A stretch of 64,000 nt of DNA from UBA2336 sp965227265. GTDB lineage: Bacteria > Bacteroidota > Bacteroidia > Cytophagales > Cyclobacteriaceae. Positions within the stretch are counted from its first letter, which is position 1. The number at the start of each line of letters is the position of its first letter. Below are positions 35,757 to 43,915 of the stretch, piece by piece. The notes under the pieces were generated by a model. That model ran no database searches, was not told where the DNA came from, and saw only the letters and a list, made by a program, of their open reading frames with translations. The position numbers and the translations under genes are program-made. Location: positions 1,860,001 through 1,924,000 of the forward strand of contig OZ245738.1 in the NCBI GenBank assembly GCA_965227265.1. The letters run 5' to 3'.

Positions 35757-36332
35757 TTACAGCACTTCGGTCTTTTTGCAGTATACGGCCGATTCTTCAA
35801 TGGGGTACTTTTTATCAAGGTCGACATCGTTAAAGCTTTTTGATGAACCCCAGGCAAAGACTTTCTCAAAAAAAGGCAACATCTTTTTGTTTTTGATCTT
35901 GCTGAGAAAATATATCTCGTGTTCCTTCTCCTTTATTCCCATCTCATACAAAGCAAGGTTGTGCTCCAGTATTCCAAGCTCATGAAAATATTGCATCATC
36001 CGGAAATATTCGCAGACATTCCCACTCTCCAGTCTGCCGGCAAAGTAATACGGCATAAACCAGCCAATCACATAGCACGAAAAAGAAATGATCTTACCGA
36101 CAACATGAAATCGGAATTCGTAGTACTTCGATACGGGGATTTTATACTTCTTCATAATTTCCAGTACTTCTGTACGGTGACTCCACTCATCAATTTCAAT
36201 TTGTTTGATCGAAGCTTTCTCAAGTTTGTCTTTTACAGATCCCGCATGCCCCTGGTAGGCAAATGCTGCGGCTTTTTCTGCGGAGTAAGCTTTTTGAAGA
36301 AGATCGACTAATGCTGGGTGATTGAGATTCAT
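35757..36332 (-). CDS. COQ7-like/ferritin-like diiron protein
   Basis: A 191-residue helical protein. Glu19, Glu46, Glu49 and His52 form the first half of a diiron site (Glu-x-x-His in Glu-Trp-Ser-His), and a matching Glu-x-x-His occurs in Glu-Lys-Glu-His in the second half. A hydrophobic stretch at about 80-98 recalls the membrane-associated helix of demethoxyubiquinone hydroxylase. Bacteroidetes use menaquinone, so a substrate other than demethoxyubiquinone is likely. Confidence 0.7.
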   Translation of the reverse strand: MNLNHPALVDLLQKAYSAEKAAAFAYQGHAGSVKDKLEKASIKQIEIDEWSHRTEVLEIMKKYKIPVSKYYEFRFHVVGKIISFSCYVIGWFMPYYFAGRLESGNVCEYFRMMQYFHELGILEHNLALYEMGIKEKEHEIYFLSKIKNKKMLPFFEKVFAWGSSKSFNDVDLDKKYPIEESAVYCKKTEVL

Positions 36333-36529
36333 TCGTTACTTAAATTTTAATTCCTGATTTACAGTCCAAAAATCAATTCTAAATATATAGAAATACTTGC
36401 ATGACTATCCTCTTTTCAGGTTTTCCGAAAGGTGAATAAAATCTAATCGCTACTCATTGTAACTTTTTTCAACGGCACGAGTATACTGCAATAGCATTAT
36501 TCCTACATTTAGGAAAATACTATTAACCA

Positions 36530-36871
36530 ATGAAAAAGTACCAGCTTGGGGAATTCGAAGAAATCGTAATTCTGACGGTAGGCATTCTTTATAAAGAAGC
36601 TTACGGGGTTTCTGTCAAAAAAGAAATTGAAGCAAGACTTGCGCGCAACGTGAGCATGGGTGCCTTGCATACGGCTCTAAAACGGCTTGAAAGTAAAGGC
36701 TATATCAAATCGCTTGATGGTGAGGTTACGGAAGATCGTGCCGGAAGGCCAAGGAAATACTTTCAAATTACAGCGCTCGGTAAAAAAGCTATGGAGTACT
36801 CGCGTAGCACGCGTGATAACTTATGGAAATCGATTCCAAAAGTTGTACTGGAGGTTAGGATAGCTGGATAA
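36530..36871 (+). CDS. PadR family transcriptional regulator
   Basis: A 113-residue winged-helix repressor. Key parts are Leu-Gly-x-Phe-Glu-Glu-Ile-Val-Ile-Leu-Thr-Val at the start, Ser-Met-Gly-Ala-Leu-His-Thr-Ala-Leu-Lys-Arg-Leu for the recognition helix, and the wing Arg-Ala-Gly-Arg-Pro-Arg-Lys-Tyr-Phe. It precedes the permease gene by 3 bases. PadR genes coupled to FtsX-type permeases with a prefix domain are common in Bacteroidetes, so it likely controls the permease. Confidence 0.88.
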   Translation: MKKYQLGEFEEIVILTVGILYKEAYGVSVKKEIEARLARNVSMGALHTALKRLESKGYIKSLDGEVTEDRAGRPRKYFQITALGKKAMEYSRSTRDNLWKSIPKVVLEVRIAG

Positions 36872-36874
36872 CGA

Positions 36875-39481
36875 ATGAGAGAACATCCACCGAAATTGTT
36901 TCTGCGGTTTTTCAGGTGGTACTGCCACCCGGAAATGCTAAGCCACATTGAGGGCGACATGATGGAGCTTTATGCAGAACGGTTACGAGACTTAGGAAAA
37001 AGAAAAGCAGATTTAAAATTTATTCGCGATGTCATATTCCTTTGCAGGCCCGGTATTATAAGACCTGTAACAGTAGAGACGAATGTAAATCAGTACGATA
37101 TGGTTAAAAGTTATTTCAAAGTGGGTTGGAGAAACATGCTCCGCAATAAAGGTTACTCAGCCATTAACATTTCTGGCCTCGCCATGGGAATGACAGTAGC
37201 TTTACTCATTGGATTATGGGTATTTGATGAGCTTACGTTCGACAAGCATTTCAAAAACTATGATCGTATTGTTCAGGTGTGGCAGCATCAAACATTTAAT
37301 GGTGAGATAGGATCGCAAGTTGCTAACCCGGCTGTGATGGCAGAAGAAATCCGAAACGTTTACGGCAGCGATTTTAAGCATGTTCTTCAATGTTCCTGGA
37401 ATTTTAATCACACACTTACGTATGGCGAAAAAATTCTGTCCAAACAGGGTAGTTATTTTGAACCAGGTGCAATAGACATGTTAAGCCTTGACATTCTTCA
37501 GGGTACCAACAATGGCTTAAAGGAAATGAACTCTATTATGCTATCTGAATCGGTAGCTAAAAGTTATTTCGGAGATGAAGATCCGATTGATAAGTTGCTC
37601 AGATTAGATAACGAGGTCGATGTTAAAGTCACAGCGGTATATAAAGACTTGCCTGAGAATACTTCGTTTAGTGATTTGGAGATCATTCTACCTTGGACGC
37701 TTTATTTAAGTCAGAATACGTGGATTCAAAAAATGGGTGATCCATGGGGAAGCAACTTCACACGAACTTTTGCGCAGCTAAATGAAAATGCGGATCTGGA
37801 AACAGTTTCGACCCGGATTAAGGACGTGAAATACAACCGACAAGCGGAGGAAGACAAGCGATACAAGGCCATTGTATTTCTACATCCGATGAACAAGTGG
37901 CATTTATATTCTGATTTTAAAGCCGGTGTTAATACCGGAGGCAGGATCGACAATGTATGGTTGTTCAGCATTACCGGAATTTTTGTACTGCTGCTGGCGT
38001 GTATCAACTTTATGAACCTGAGCACAGCCCGTTCAGAGAAACGTTCCAAAGAAGTCGGCATCCGAAAGTCTATTGGCTCAGCACGCGGACAACTGATTAT
38101 ACAATTCTTTAGTGAATCGGTTATGATTGCATTGTTTGCGTTCGTCCTGGCACTCGGATTTGGATTTATAGCGCTGCCTTCATTCAACACCATTGCCGGG
38201 AAAAGTATTTCCATTCCCTGGTCATTACCTCTCTTCTGGGTTATCGGAATTGGATTTACCTTTTTAACAGGTTTATTCGCAGGTTTATATCCAGCTTTGT
38301 TTTTGTCTTCCTTCCAGCCCGTAAAAGTATTGAAAGGTTCATTTAAGCAAGGTCGGTTGGCCTCATTACCACGAAAAGTATTAGTAACAATCCAATTCAC
38401 AATTTCAATTGTACTGATTATTGGAACTATTGTGGTGTACAAACAAATTCAGTTTGCGCAAGGCAGGCCGCTGGGATATACCTCAGACGGGCTGATCACG
38501 GTTAGTGTTAATAGTGAACGTCATAAACATTTTGAAGCAATCCGCACTGAGTTAAAGACAGCAAATGCGATTGTTGAATTGGCGGAATCCGGAAGTCCGA
38601 TTACCGATGTTTGGAATACGAATGGCGGATTTGATTGGGAAGGCAAAGATCCAAACCTTGGCGTTGACTTTCCGAACAATGGCGTTACGTATGAATACGG
38701 CAAAACAATTGGCTGGCAGATAACATCAGGCCGTGATTTCTCGCCTGATTTTGCAACAGACTCAACAGCGTTCATCTTAAATGAATCAGCTGTTAAGTTT
38801 ATTGGCTTTACCGATCCCATTGGTAAAATCATTAAATGGAATGATGAGAACTATACGGTTATTGGCGTGATAAAAGATATTCTCGTTCAATCTCCGTATA
38901 CACCTGTGCGACCGGCCATGTGGCACCTAACGGAAAATTCGGAGAATATTTTTATCATCAAGCTCAATCCGGACAAGAACGCCCAAGAGTCGCTGAGTAA
39001 AGTGGAAGAAGTGTTTAAGAAATTTGATCCAACCTCACCGTTTTCAGCGGGGTTTGTTGATGAAGCATTTGCGCAGAAATTCGGAAATGAAAAAAAGATC
39101 GGTACGCTTGCTGCTTTCTTTGCCGTGTTGGCAGTATTCATTTCATGCCTCGGCTTATTCGGTCTTGCTTCGTTTGTTGCTGAACAACGTACAAAAGAGA
39201 TTGGCATCCGTAAAGTAATGGGCGCAACGGTAAGTAACGTATGGCAAATGCTTTCTAAGGACTTTGTGGTGCTCGTTATTATCTCAAGTATAATAGCCAT
39301 TACCCTCTCCTATTACTTTTGTGTTCGCTGGCTCGAAGGTTTCGAATATCACACAACCATGTCGTGGTGGATTTTTGCCTTATCTGCCGGAGGTGCGTTA
39401 GTGATCACCTTAATTACGGTGAGCTTCCAGGCTATTAAAGCAGCTCTAATGAGTCCGATAAAAAGTCTGAGATCAGAATAA
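36875..39481 (+). CDS. ABC transporter permease with N-terminal permease-prefix domain
   Basis: An 868-residue permease. The first 70 residues form the so-called permease prefix domain 2, with Pro-Pro-Lys-x-Phe-Leu-Arg-Phe-Phe-Arg-Trp-Tyr-Cys and Ile-Glu-Gly-Asp-Met-Met-Glu-Leu-Tyr. Then comes the standard layout: helix near 100-122, MacB-like periplasmic domain, FtsX domain with Ser-Thr-Ala-Arg-Ser and Lys-Glu-Val-Gly-Ile-Arg-Lys, and a second FtsX domain with Lys-Glu-Ile-Gly-Ile-Arg-Lys-Val-Met-Gly-Ala. It is operon-linked with the PadR gene. No ATPase is encoded nearby. Confidence 0.9.
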   Translation: MREHPPKLFLRFFRWYCHPEMLSHIEGDMMELYAERLRDLGKRKADLKFIRDVIFLCRPGIIRPVTVETNVNQYDMVKSYFKVGWRNMLRNKGYSAINISGLAMGMTVALLIGLWVFDELTFDKHFKNYDRIVQVWQHQTFNGEIGSQVANPAVMAEEIRNVYGSDFKHVLQCSWNFNHTLTYGEKILSKQGSYFEPGAIDMLSLDILQGTNNGLKEMNSIMLSESVAKSYFGDEDPIDKLLRLDNEVDVKVTAVYKDLPENTSFSDLEIILPWTLYLSQNTWIQKMGDPWGSNFTRTFAQLNENADLETVSTRIKDVKYNRQAEEDKRYKAIVFLHPMNKWHLYSDFKAGVNTGGRIDNVWLFSITGIFVLLLACINFMNLSTARSEKRSKEVGIRKSIGSARGQLIIQFFSESVMIALFAFVLALGFGFIALPSFNTIAGKSISIPWSLPLFWVIGIGFTFLTGLFAGLYPALFLSSFQPVKVLKGSFKQGRLASLPRKVLVTIQFTISIVLIIGTIVVYKQIQFAQGRPLGYTSDGLITVSVNSERHKHFEAIRTELKTANAIVELAESGSPITDVWNTNGGFDWEGKDPNLGVDFPNNGVTYEYGKTIGWQITSGRDFSPDFATDSTAFILNESAVKFIGFTDPIGKIIKWNDENYTVIGVIKDILVQSPYTPVRPAMWHLTENSENIFIIKLNPDKNAQESLSKVEEVFKKFDPTSPFSAGFVDEAFAQKFGNEKKIGTLAAFFAVLAVFISCLGLFGLASFVAEQRTKEIGIRKVMGATVSNVWQMLSKDFVVLVIISSIIAITLSYYFCVRWLEGFEYHTTMSWWIFALSAGGALVITLITVSFQAIKAALMSPIKSLRSE

Positions 39482-39597
39482 TCACCGTAAAGATCAACTT
39501 TATATGCAACCCTTTAGTTAGAAAGAACATCTTAAGCATAACTTCAATATGTATGCTTTATAAGAGTGCGCGCAAATAATAAACATTAAATAAATTA

Positions 39598-40236
39598 ATG
39601 ATAAAGAAAATCCTTTGGGTAGTAGTTATCTTCCTTGCGATTGTGGTGGGTTGTTATCCTGCAATCTATTTTTTTGTTGATCGAGAATTTGGCTTATTAA
39701 ACACTAAAGAAAGTGCACTGCTTGAGTCAATCGTTTGGAATAGCGCTTTCTATCCTCATATTATACTGGGCGGGTTAGCGCTGCTCATTGGCTGGTTACA
39801 ATTCAATGTTAACCTTAGGGAACGTTATCTAAAAGTTCACAGAACTATAGGAATAATCTATTTGGTCAGTGCTGTTCTTAGTGCATTGTCAGGGTTGTAC
39901 ATTGCTTTTTATGCAACAGGTGGAATCGTAGCAAAGGCAGGATTTACAGGATTGGCATTAGTCTGGCTGATTACTACTATTCAAGCGTACCGCGTTATTT
40001 TAAAAAAGGAAATCAAGCAACACCAAATACTGATGACTTTCAGTTATGCTGCGTGCCTTGCTGCGGTAACGTTGAGAATATGGCTTCCCATTCTGACCAA
40101 TGTGCTGGATGGTTTTATCCCAGCCTATCGAATTGTAGCCTGGCTTTGTTGGGTTCCTAATATTATAGTTGCCTTTCTGATTACAAGAAAAATGAATTCG
40201 ACTTATACGGCCATTAATTTGAACCTGAAATCATAA
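39598..40236 (+). CDS. DUF2306 family membrane protein
   Basis: A 212-residue protein with about six membrane helices. The block His-Ile-Ile-Leu-Gly-Gly-Leu-Ala-Leu-Leu-Ile-Gly-Trp-Leu-Gln-Phe and Lys-Val-His-Arg-Thr-Ile-Gly, plus a second Lys-Gln-His-Gln segment in the middle, fit DUF2306, whose conserved histidines suggest haem or metal binding. Function unknown. It lies alone between the permease and the repeat protein. Confidence 0.8.
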   Translation: MIKKILWVVVIFLAIVVGCYPAIYFFVDREFGLLNTKESALLESIVWNSAFYPHIILGGLALLIGWLQFNVNLRERYLKVHRTIGIIYLVSAVLSALSGLYIAFYATGGIVAKAGFTGLALVWLITTIQAYRVILKKEIKQHQILMTFSYAACLAAVTLRIWLPILTNVLDGFIPAYRIVAWLCWVPNIIVAFLITRKMNSTYTAINLNLKS

Positions 40237-40368
40237 GTGTCCTAAAGCGGTCATTTCACAACCAAATTCGAACGTTTTAACACATGTCATACCTTAAAAT
40301 GAAGTATTTAAGGCACTATTATAAGATGGCACAGTCTTTACGCTTAAACCCGTTCAAACCCTGAATCC

Positions 40369-42075
40369 ATGCGTATAATCAAAGCTCTTTGCTGCATTTT
40401 TTTCTTAAACGCAGCAATTATCCCAGTATTTTCTCAAGTTACACTTTCTGATGTTCCTCCTGGTCGCGTAGCCGTTGGGGCATTTACTGTTGGGCAGCCC
40501 GAGAAAGTAAAGATCACCGGAACAGCCGGTATCTTTTTTAAAGACTGGCAATCCATCGCATATTATGGATGGATCCTGAATGCCGAAACAAGAGAAGTTG
40601 TTTGGCGCATGGGAGATAAAATCATAAAGGAAGATTTTGATTACGGAGAAATTGAAGTCAACGATGAAGCTTCCCTACCAAAAGGAAAGTATGAATTCTA
40701 TTTTACAGCTGCTTACGCACAGCGCAACAATGAAGTATGGAGCAGCAATGTCAGAGACGGCATCGATTACGTTTTCGGCAGTGGAAATAAATGGCACAGG
40801 GGAATGCAGGAAGATATGAAGCTTTCAATTTCCGGACAGAACGTTGTGGCTGCAAACCCCAGCGATATCATTCGCATTAAAACATCAGATGCAGTTGTCT
40901 CTATTCAACGCCCCGATCATAATTCGAATACAAAACAGGGATTCTCACTATCCGCGGAAACAACATTAAGGATTTATGCGCTGGGCGAAGCCCGTAAGAA
41001 TGAAGTCTTTGATTTCGCCTGGATAACTGACTTAGATAATGGAAAGCGCGTTTGGGAGATGACTTACATGTCTACCGATTTTGCCGGTGGTGCTGATAAA
41101 AACATTAGTGTCAATACAAAAATTAAATTACCCGCAGGTAATTATCTCGTAACCTACGTAATGGATGATTCGCATGGTTATAACGACTGGAACATGATGC
41201 CTCCGGATGATCCGCAATTCTCAGGCATTACCATTTGGGCAGATGGTGCCGATAAAAAGAATGTTATTCCTTTCAAAGCGCCTGAGCAAATCAAACCGGT
41301 TGTTGAAATTACAAAAGTTGGTAATGATGACTTTATTACAAAAGGTCTTACCGTAAAGTCTGCTGTCGATCTTCGTGTGCTCTGCATCGGTGAAGAATCT
41401 TCATCGGAGATGGCAGATGGTGGCTGGATAATCAATGCCGCCACACGCGAAGTGGTTTGGGATTTTAACCGCCAGCGTACCGAACATGCCGGAGGTGCTA
41501 CAAAGAATAAGTTATTTGATGGAACTATCCGGTTAGAAAAGGGTGACTACATAATTCACTACACTTCGGATGATTCTCATTCTTACGGTCACTGGAATAG
41601 CGGTCCTCCATACGAGCAGGATTTTTGGGGGATCACCGTATGGGCAACCAAGAAGGAAGATTTAGCCAAAGTTGTAAGCTTCAACCCTTCTCAATACAAA
41701 AACACAAACACAATTGTAGAAATTCTGCATGTACGTGATGACCAGGATCGCTTTGAAACCTTCAACCTGACAAAAGACACGCGACTGAGGATTATTGCGC
41801 TTGGCGAAGGCAGTGATGGCGACATGGACGATTATGGCTGGATTGAAAATGCCAACACAGGTCGTACCGTTTGGGACATGACCTACCGGAGCACAACCCA
41901 TGGCGGTGGTGCCGGCAAGAACAGGCTCTTCAATGACGTTGTTATCCTGCCGAAAGGCGAGTACAGAGTTCACTACCGAACCGATGACTCTCACTCCTAT
42001 CGTGATTGGAACGCTTCACCTCCAAATGATCAGGAGCAATATGGAATTTCCATTTATAAGGAAGCTGGCGAATAA
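40369..42075 (+). CDS. Secreted four-repeat protein of unknown function
   Basis: A 568-residue protein with a signal peptide cut near Val-Phe-Ser-Gln (residue 23). It contains one degenerate and three well-kept repeats, at about 45-145, 200-291, 334-425 and 472-564. Each kept repeat has an Arg-Ile/Val-x-Ala/Cys-x-Gly-Glu strand, Trp-Ile-x-x-Ala/Leu, Val-Trp-x-Met/Phe, a Gly-Gly-Ala-x-Lys-Asn turn, and Asp-Asp-Ser-His-x-Tyr-x-x-Trp-Asn-x-x-Pro-Pro near its end. The pattern suggests beta-sandwich modules. No enzyme motif is recognised. A TGGCACA element at 40327-40333 resembles a sigma-54 -24 block but lacks a good -12. Confidence 0.75.
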   Translation: MRIIKALCCIFFLNAAIIPVFSQVTLSDVPPGRVAVGAFTVGQPEKVKITGTAGIFFKDWQSIAYYGWILNAETREVVWRMGDKIIKEDFDYGEIEVNDEASLPKGKYEFYFTAAYAQRNNEVWSSNVRDGIDYVFGSGNKWHRGMQEDMKLSISGQNVVAANPSDIIRIKTSDAVVSIQRPDHNSNTKQGFSLSAETTLRIYALGEARKNEVFDFAWITDLDNGKRVWEMTYMSTDFAGGADKNISVNTKIKLPAGNYLVTYVMDDSHGYNDWNMMPPDDPQFSGITIWADGADKKNVIPFKAPEQIKPVVEITKVGNDDFITKGLTVKSAVDLRVLCIGEESSSEMADGGWIINAATREVVWDFNRQRTEHAGGATKNKLFDGTIRLEKGDYIIHYTSDDSHSYGHWNSGPPYEQDFWGITVWATKKEDLAKVVSFNPSQYKNTNTIVEILHVRDDQDRFETFNLTKDTRLRIIALGEGSDGDMDDYGWIENANTGRTVWDMTYRSTTHGGGAGKNRLFNDVVILPKGEYRVHYRTDDSHSYRDWNASPPNDQEQYGISIYKEAGE

Positions 42076-42096
42076 CTTTTCTGAGTCTTGATATTT

Positions 42097-42124
42097 AAAA
42101 GCCCGTCTGAAGCGGGCTTTTTTA
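42097..42124 (+). terminator. Rho-independent terminator after the repeat protein
   Basis: Stem AAGCCCG pairs with CGGGCTT over a six-base loop and is followed by a run of six T residues, 22 bases after the stop at 42075. Confidence 0.85.
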
Positions 42125-42261
42125 TTGTTCATCTACCCATACGTTCATTTCATCGTGGTTTTTACACAGTTAGCGGTTTTAGGTCTTTGATCCCGATCAT
42201 TCTCTGTAACATACATGCAAAACCAAGCCCCCGTTGGTTACATTTTTTGACTTTTACTTCG

Positions 42262-42672
42262 ATGAACACTGGGGTTATTTTTTATTGTGACGATGATGAT
42301 GACGATCTGATGATGTTCTCAGACATTATCCGGCAGATTGATTCGCAACTTCAATGCGTTACTGTGAATGATTGTGAAGATGCACTTCAAATGCTCTCCA
42401 ACGGAAATGTTATTCCCGACCTGATTTTTCTGGATATTAATATGCCTAAGATGAGCGGCATTGAGTTGCTTGCGTGGCTTAAACGGTATCAGGCGTTAAG
42501 GGAAGTTCCCATCATTATGTACAGTACCTCACTCAACAAACGCGAAACGGATTATTGCTCTGAACTTGGTGCGAGTGCAGTGATCGCGAAGCTCTTCAGC
42601 CTGGAGGATTCCATCAAACAAATAAGTGAGACCGTGCATGCTTACCTTCCGCAGAAACAAAAGAAGGTTTAA
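42262..42672 (+). CDS. Single-domain response regulator (Rcp/CheY-like)
   Basis: A 136-residue receiver domain without an output domain. After Tyr-Cys comes a run of six aspartates that includes the metal-binding pair; the phosphoacceptor lies in Leu-Ile-Phe-Leu-Asp-Ile-Asn-Met-Pro. The conserved Lys of the fifth strand is present in Ala-Lys-Leu-Phe, without the usual Pro. The frame is open upstream to 42088, but that part contains the terminator at 42097-42124, so the ATG at 42262 is the start. It converges on a second single-domain regulator. Confidence 0.85.
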   Translation: MNTGVIFYCDDDDDDLMMFSDIIRQIDSQLQCVTVNDCEDALQMLSNGNVIPDLIFLDINMPKMSGIELLAWLKRYQALREVPIIMYSTSLNKRETDYCSELGASAVIAKLFSLEDSIKQISETVHAYLPQKQKKV

Positions 42673-42674
42673 AC

Positions 42675-43127
42675 TCAGCGGATTGCTATGTGGGGCTTCA
42701 GCATGAAGTTTCCCCGATTTTTTGTAGCTGCAATGGAAACCCAGTCGGTTATAATAATCTTCTCCACAATACTTTTCAGATCGTCAAACTTACCCGGTTT
42801 TACAGCGTAGCTATCCGCACCACTGTTAAAGGCATCGTCTATTGTTTTCGGATTGGTTGAGGTTGACATGATGATCACCGGCAGATGATCAAGTCCGGTT
42901 GTTTTGCGTATAATCTTGAGGCATTCGATCCCGCTCATCCCGGGCATGTTAACATCCAATACGATCACATCCGGCAGTGAAGCTCTGCTATCTTCCAATA
43001 GATCGAGTAACTGCATACCGCTTGGAACAGCATGAAGTATGCTTTCTTTACAAACTTGCTTCAATGCTTCTGAGAACAATAATTGATCGTCAGAATCATC
43101 TTCCGCCAATGCTATAGACTTTGACAC
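42675..43127 (-). CDS. Single-domain response regulator (Rcp/CheY-like)
   Basis: A 150-residue receiver-only protein. The acidic pair is in Ala-Glu-Asp-Asp-Ser-Asp-Asp, the phosphoacceptor in Val-Ile-Val-Leu-Asp-Val-Asn-Met-Pro, and the conserved Lys-Pro in Ala-Val-Lys-Pro-Gly-Lys. A short basic tail follows. Receivers of this Rcp1-like type pass phosphate in phosphorelays. Its stop is two bases from the stop of the plus-strand regulator gene; the two are homologous, so they may be an inverted duplication. Confidence 0.9.
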   Translation of the reverse strand: MSKSIALAEDDSDDQLLFSEALKQVCKESILHAVPSGMQLLDLLEDSRASLPDVIVLDVNMPGMSGIECLKIIRKTTGLDHLPVIIMSTSTNPKTIDDAFNSGADSYAVKPGKFDDLKSIVEKIIITDWVSIAATKNRGNFMLKPHIAIR

Positions 43128-43267
43128 GGTTTGGGAGATTGTGCGCCAAAATAAAGGATAAATTACTTTGTGTCATGCACCTCGGCTAAAAAAATTATGA
43201 TTTCTGAGACAATCCCCTATGAAGGTTCAGTTAGCAGGTCCAGCGCATAATTCCAGATTCGGGCACT

Positions 43268-43729
43268 CTATAAAAGTTCGGTATATTCACTGGTGTCCGC
43301 TCTTTTATCTAGGTAAAAATACGTACCCCATTCTCTGGGTCTGTAGATATCAATTGCCCGTAACACTTTCTTGATCGCCAGCCGGGTGACAATCTCATCG
43401 TCCGGTCACATAGACAAGTTTCTGCTTGGTCAGCTCTGTAATTTGATAAAGCTTTCCATCCAGCGTAAGTATATCTTCCTCAATACTCCATTCGCCAACT
43501 TCATAAAATTGACCTGAAAAACCCGCACCAGAATAATTAGCTTCACTAAAATCAAGAACCGTATACGTAGGTTCAGGTTCTCCATCAGGAATACCTTGAT
43601 TCGTAATACTGAACATAATCCAATTATACTTCAACAGTAATTCGCGGGAAGATAGCGTTGGGTTATCGTCCTCATTCCATCCTGCGAGCAGAACGAAATT
43701 AAAATCAGGATTTTAACAGAGCTTCTCAT
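43268..43729 (-). pseudogene. Frameshifted lipoprotein remnant (lipocalin-like)
   Basis: Three reading-frame segments on the minus strand join into one protein-like sequence. From ATG at 43729 a signal-like start (Met-Arg-Ser-Ser-Val-Lys-Ile-Leu-Ile-Leu-Ile-Ser) runs in one frame; then a second frame continues with Val-Leu-Leu-Ala-Gly-Trp and a body to the stop at 43395; then the first frame resumes with Asp-Glu-Ile-Val-Thr-Arg to a stop at 43268. The usual lipobox Cys is a Trp. The middle segment resembles small lipocalin-like lipoproteins. Two shifts and the lost Cys suggest a decayed gene; sequencing errors could mimic this. Confidence 0.5.
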
Positions 43730-43826
43730 ATTCAGGGGTTAGTCAAATATACTATTTTCTGATGGTTAGGTGAAGGCGGCACGTGGATATTCGCAATATC
43801 GAAATCGATCGCATGCTCCATTAGTA

Positions 43827-43844
43827 AAACAGCCTTCGCTGTTT
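43827..43844 (+). terminator. Small hairpin, possible weak terminator
   Basis: AAACAGC pairs with GCTGTTT across a four-base loop, followed by an A/T-rich stretch rather than a clean T run. It lies between the lipoprotein remnant and the acyltransferase-like gene. Confidence 0.35.
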
Positions 43845-43857
43845 AATTAATTCATAT

Positions 43858-43889
43858 TGGAGTATGGAATTAGCGCTTGAAATACTCCA
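43858..43889. repeat. Inverted repeat upstream of the acyltransferase-like gene
   Basis: TGGAGTAT at 43858-43865 and its exact reverse complement ATACTCCA at 43882-43889 are separated by 16 bases and end 27 bases before the ATG at 43916. It could be an operator for the gene or a leader hairpin. Confidence 0.4.
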
Positions 43890-43915
43890 TTTAAAATACG
43901 TTCTTGCACTGCTTC

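Noticed and set aside
36471..36490. GGCACG element before the PadR gene as a sigma-54 promoter
   Set aside because: The following GC lies two bases too far away, and spacing is strict for sigma-54.
37726..38442. Long antisense frame of 238 codons inside the permease at 36875
   Set aside because: The plus-strand permease is intact and conserved over the same bases; the antisense product shows no fold or motif.
40327..40341. Sigma-54-like TGGCACA before the repeat-protein gene
   Set aside because: The -24 block is good, but the -12 block reads TTAC and would put the start only about 16 bases from the ATG; kept as a remark only.
42088..42261. Longer N-terminus for the plus-strand single-domain response regulator
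   Set aside because: The extension contains the terminator hairpin of the preceding gene and has no receiver-domain similarity; the ATG at 42262 starts the domain directly.
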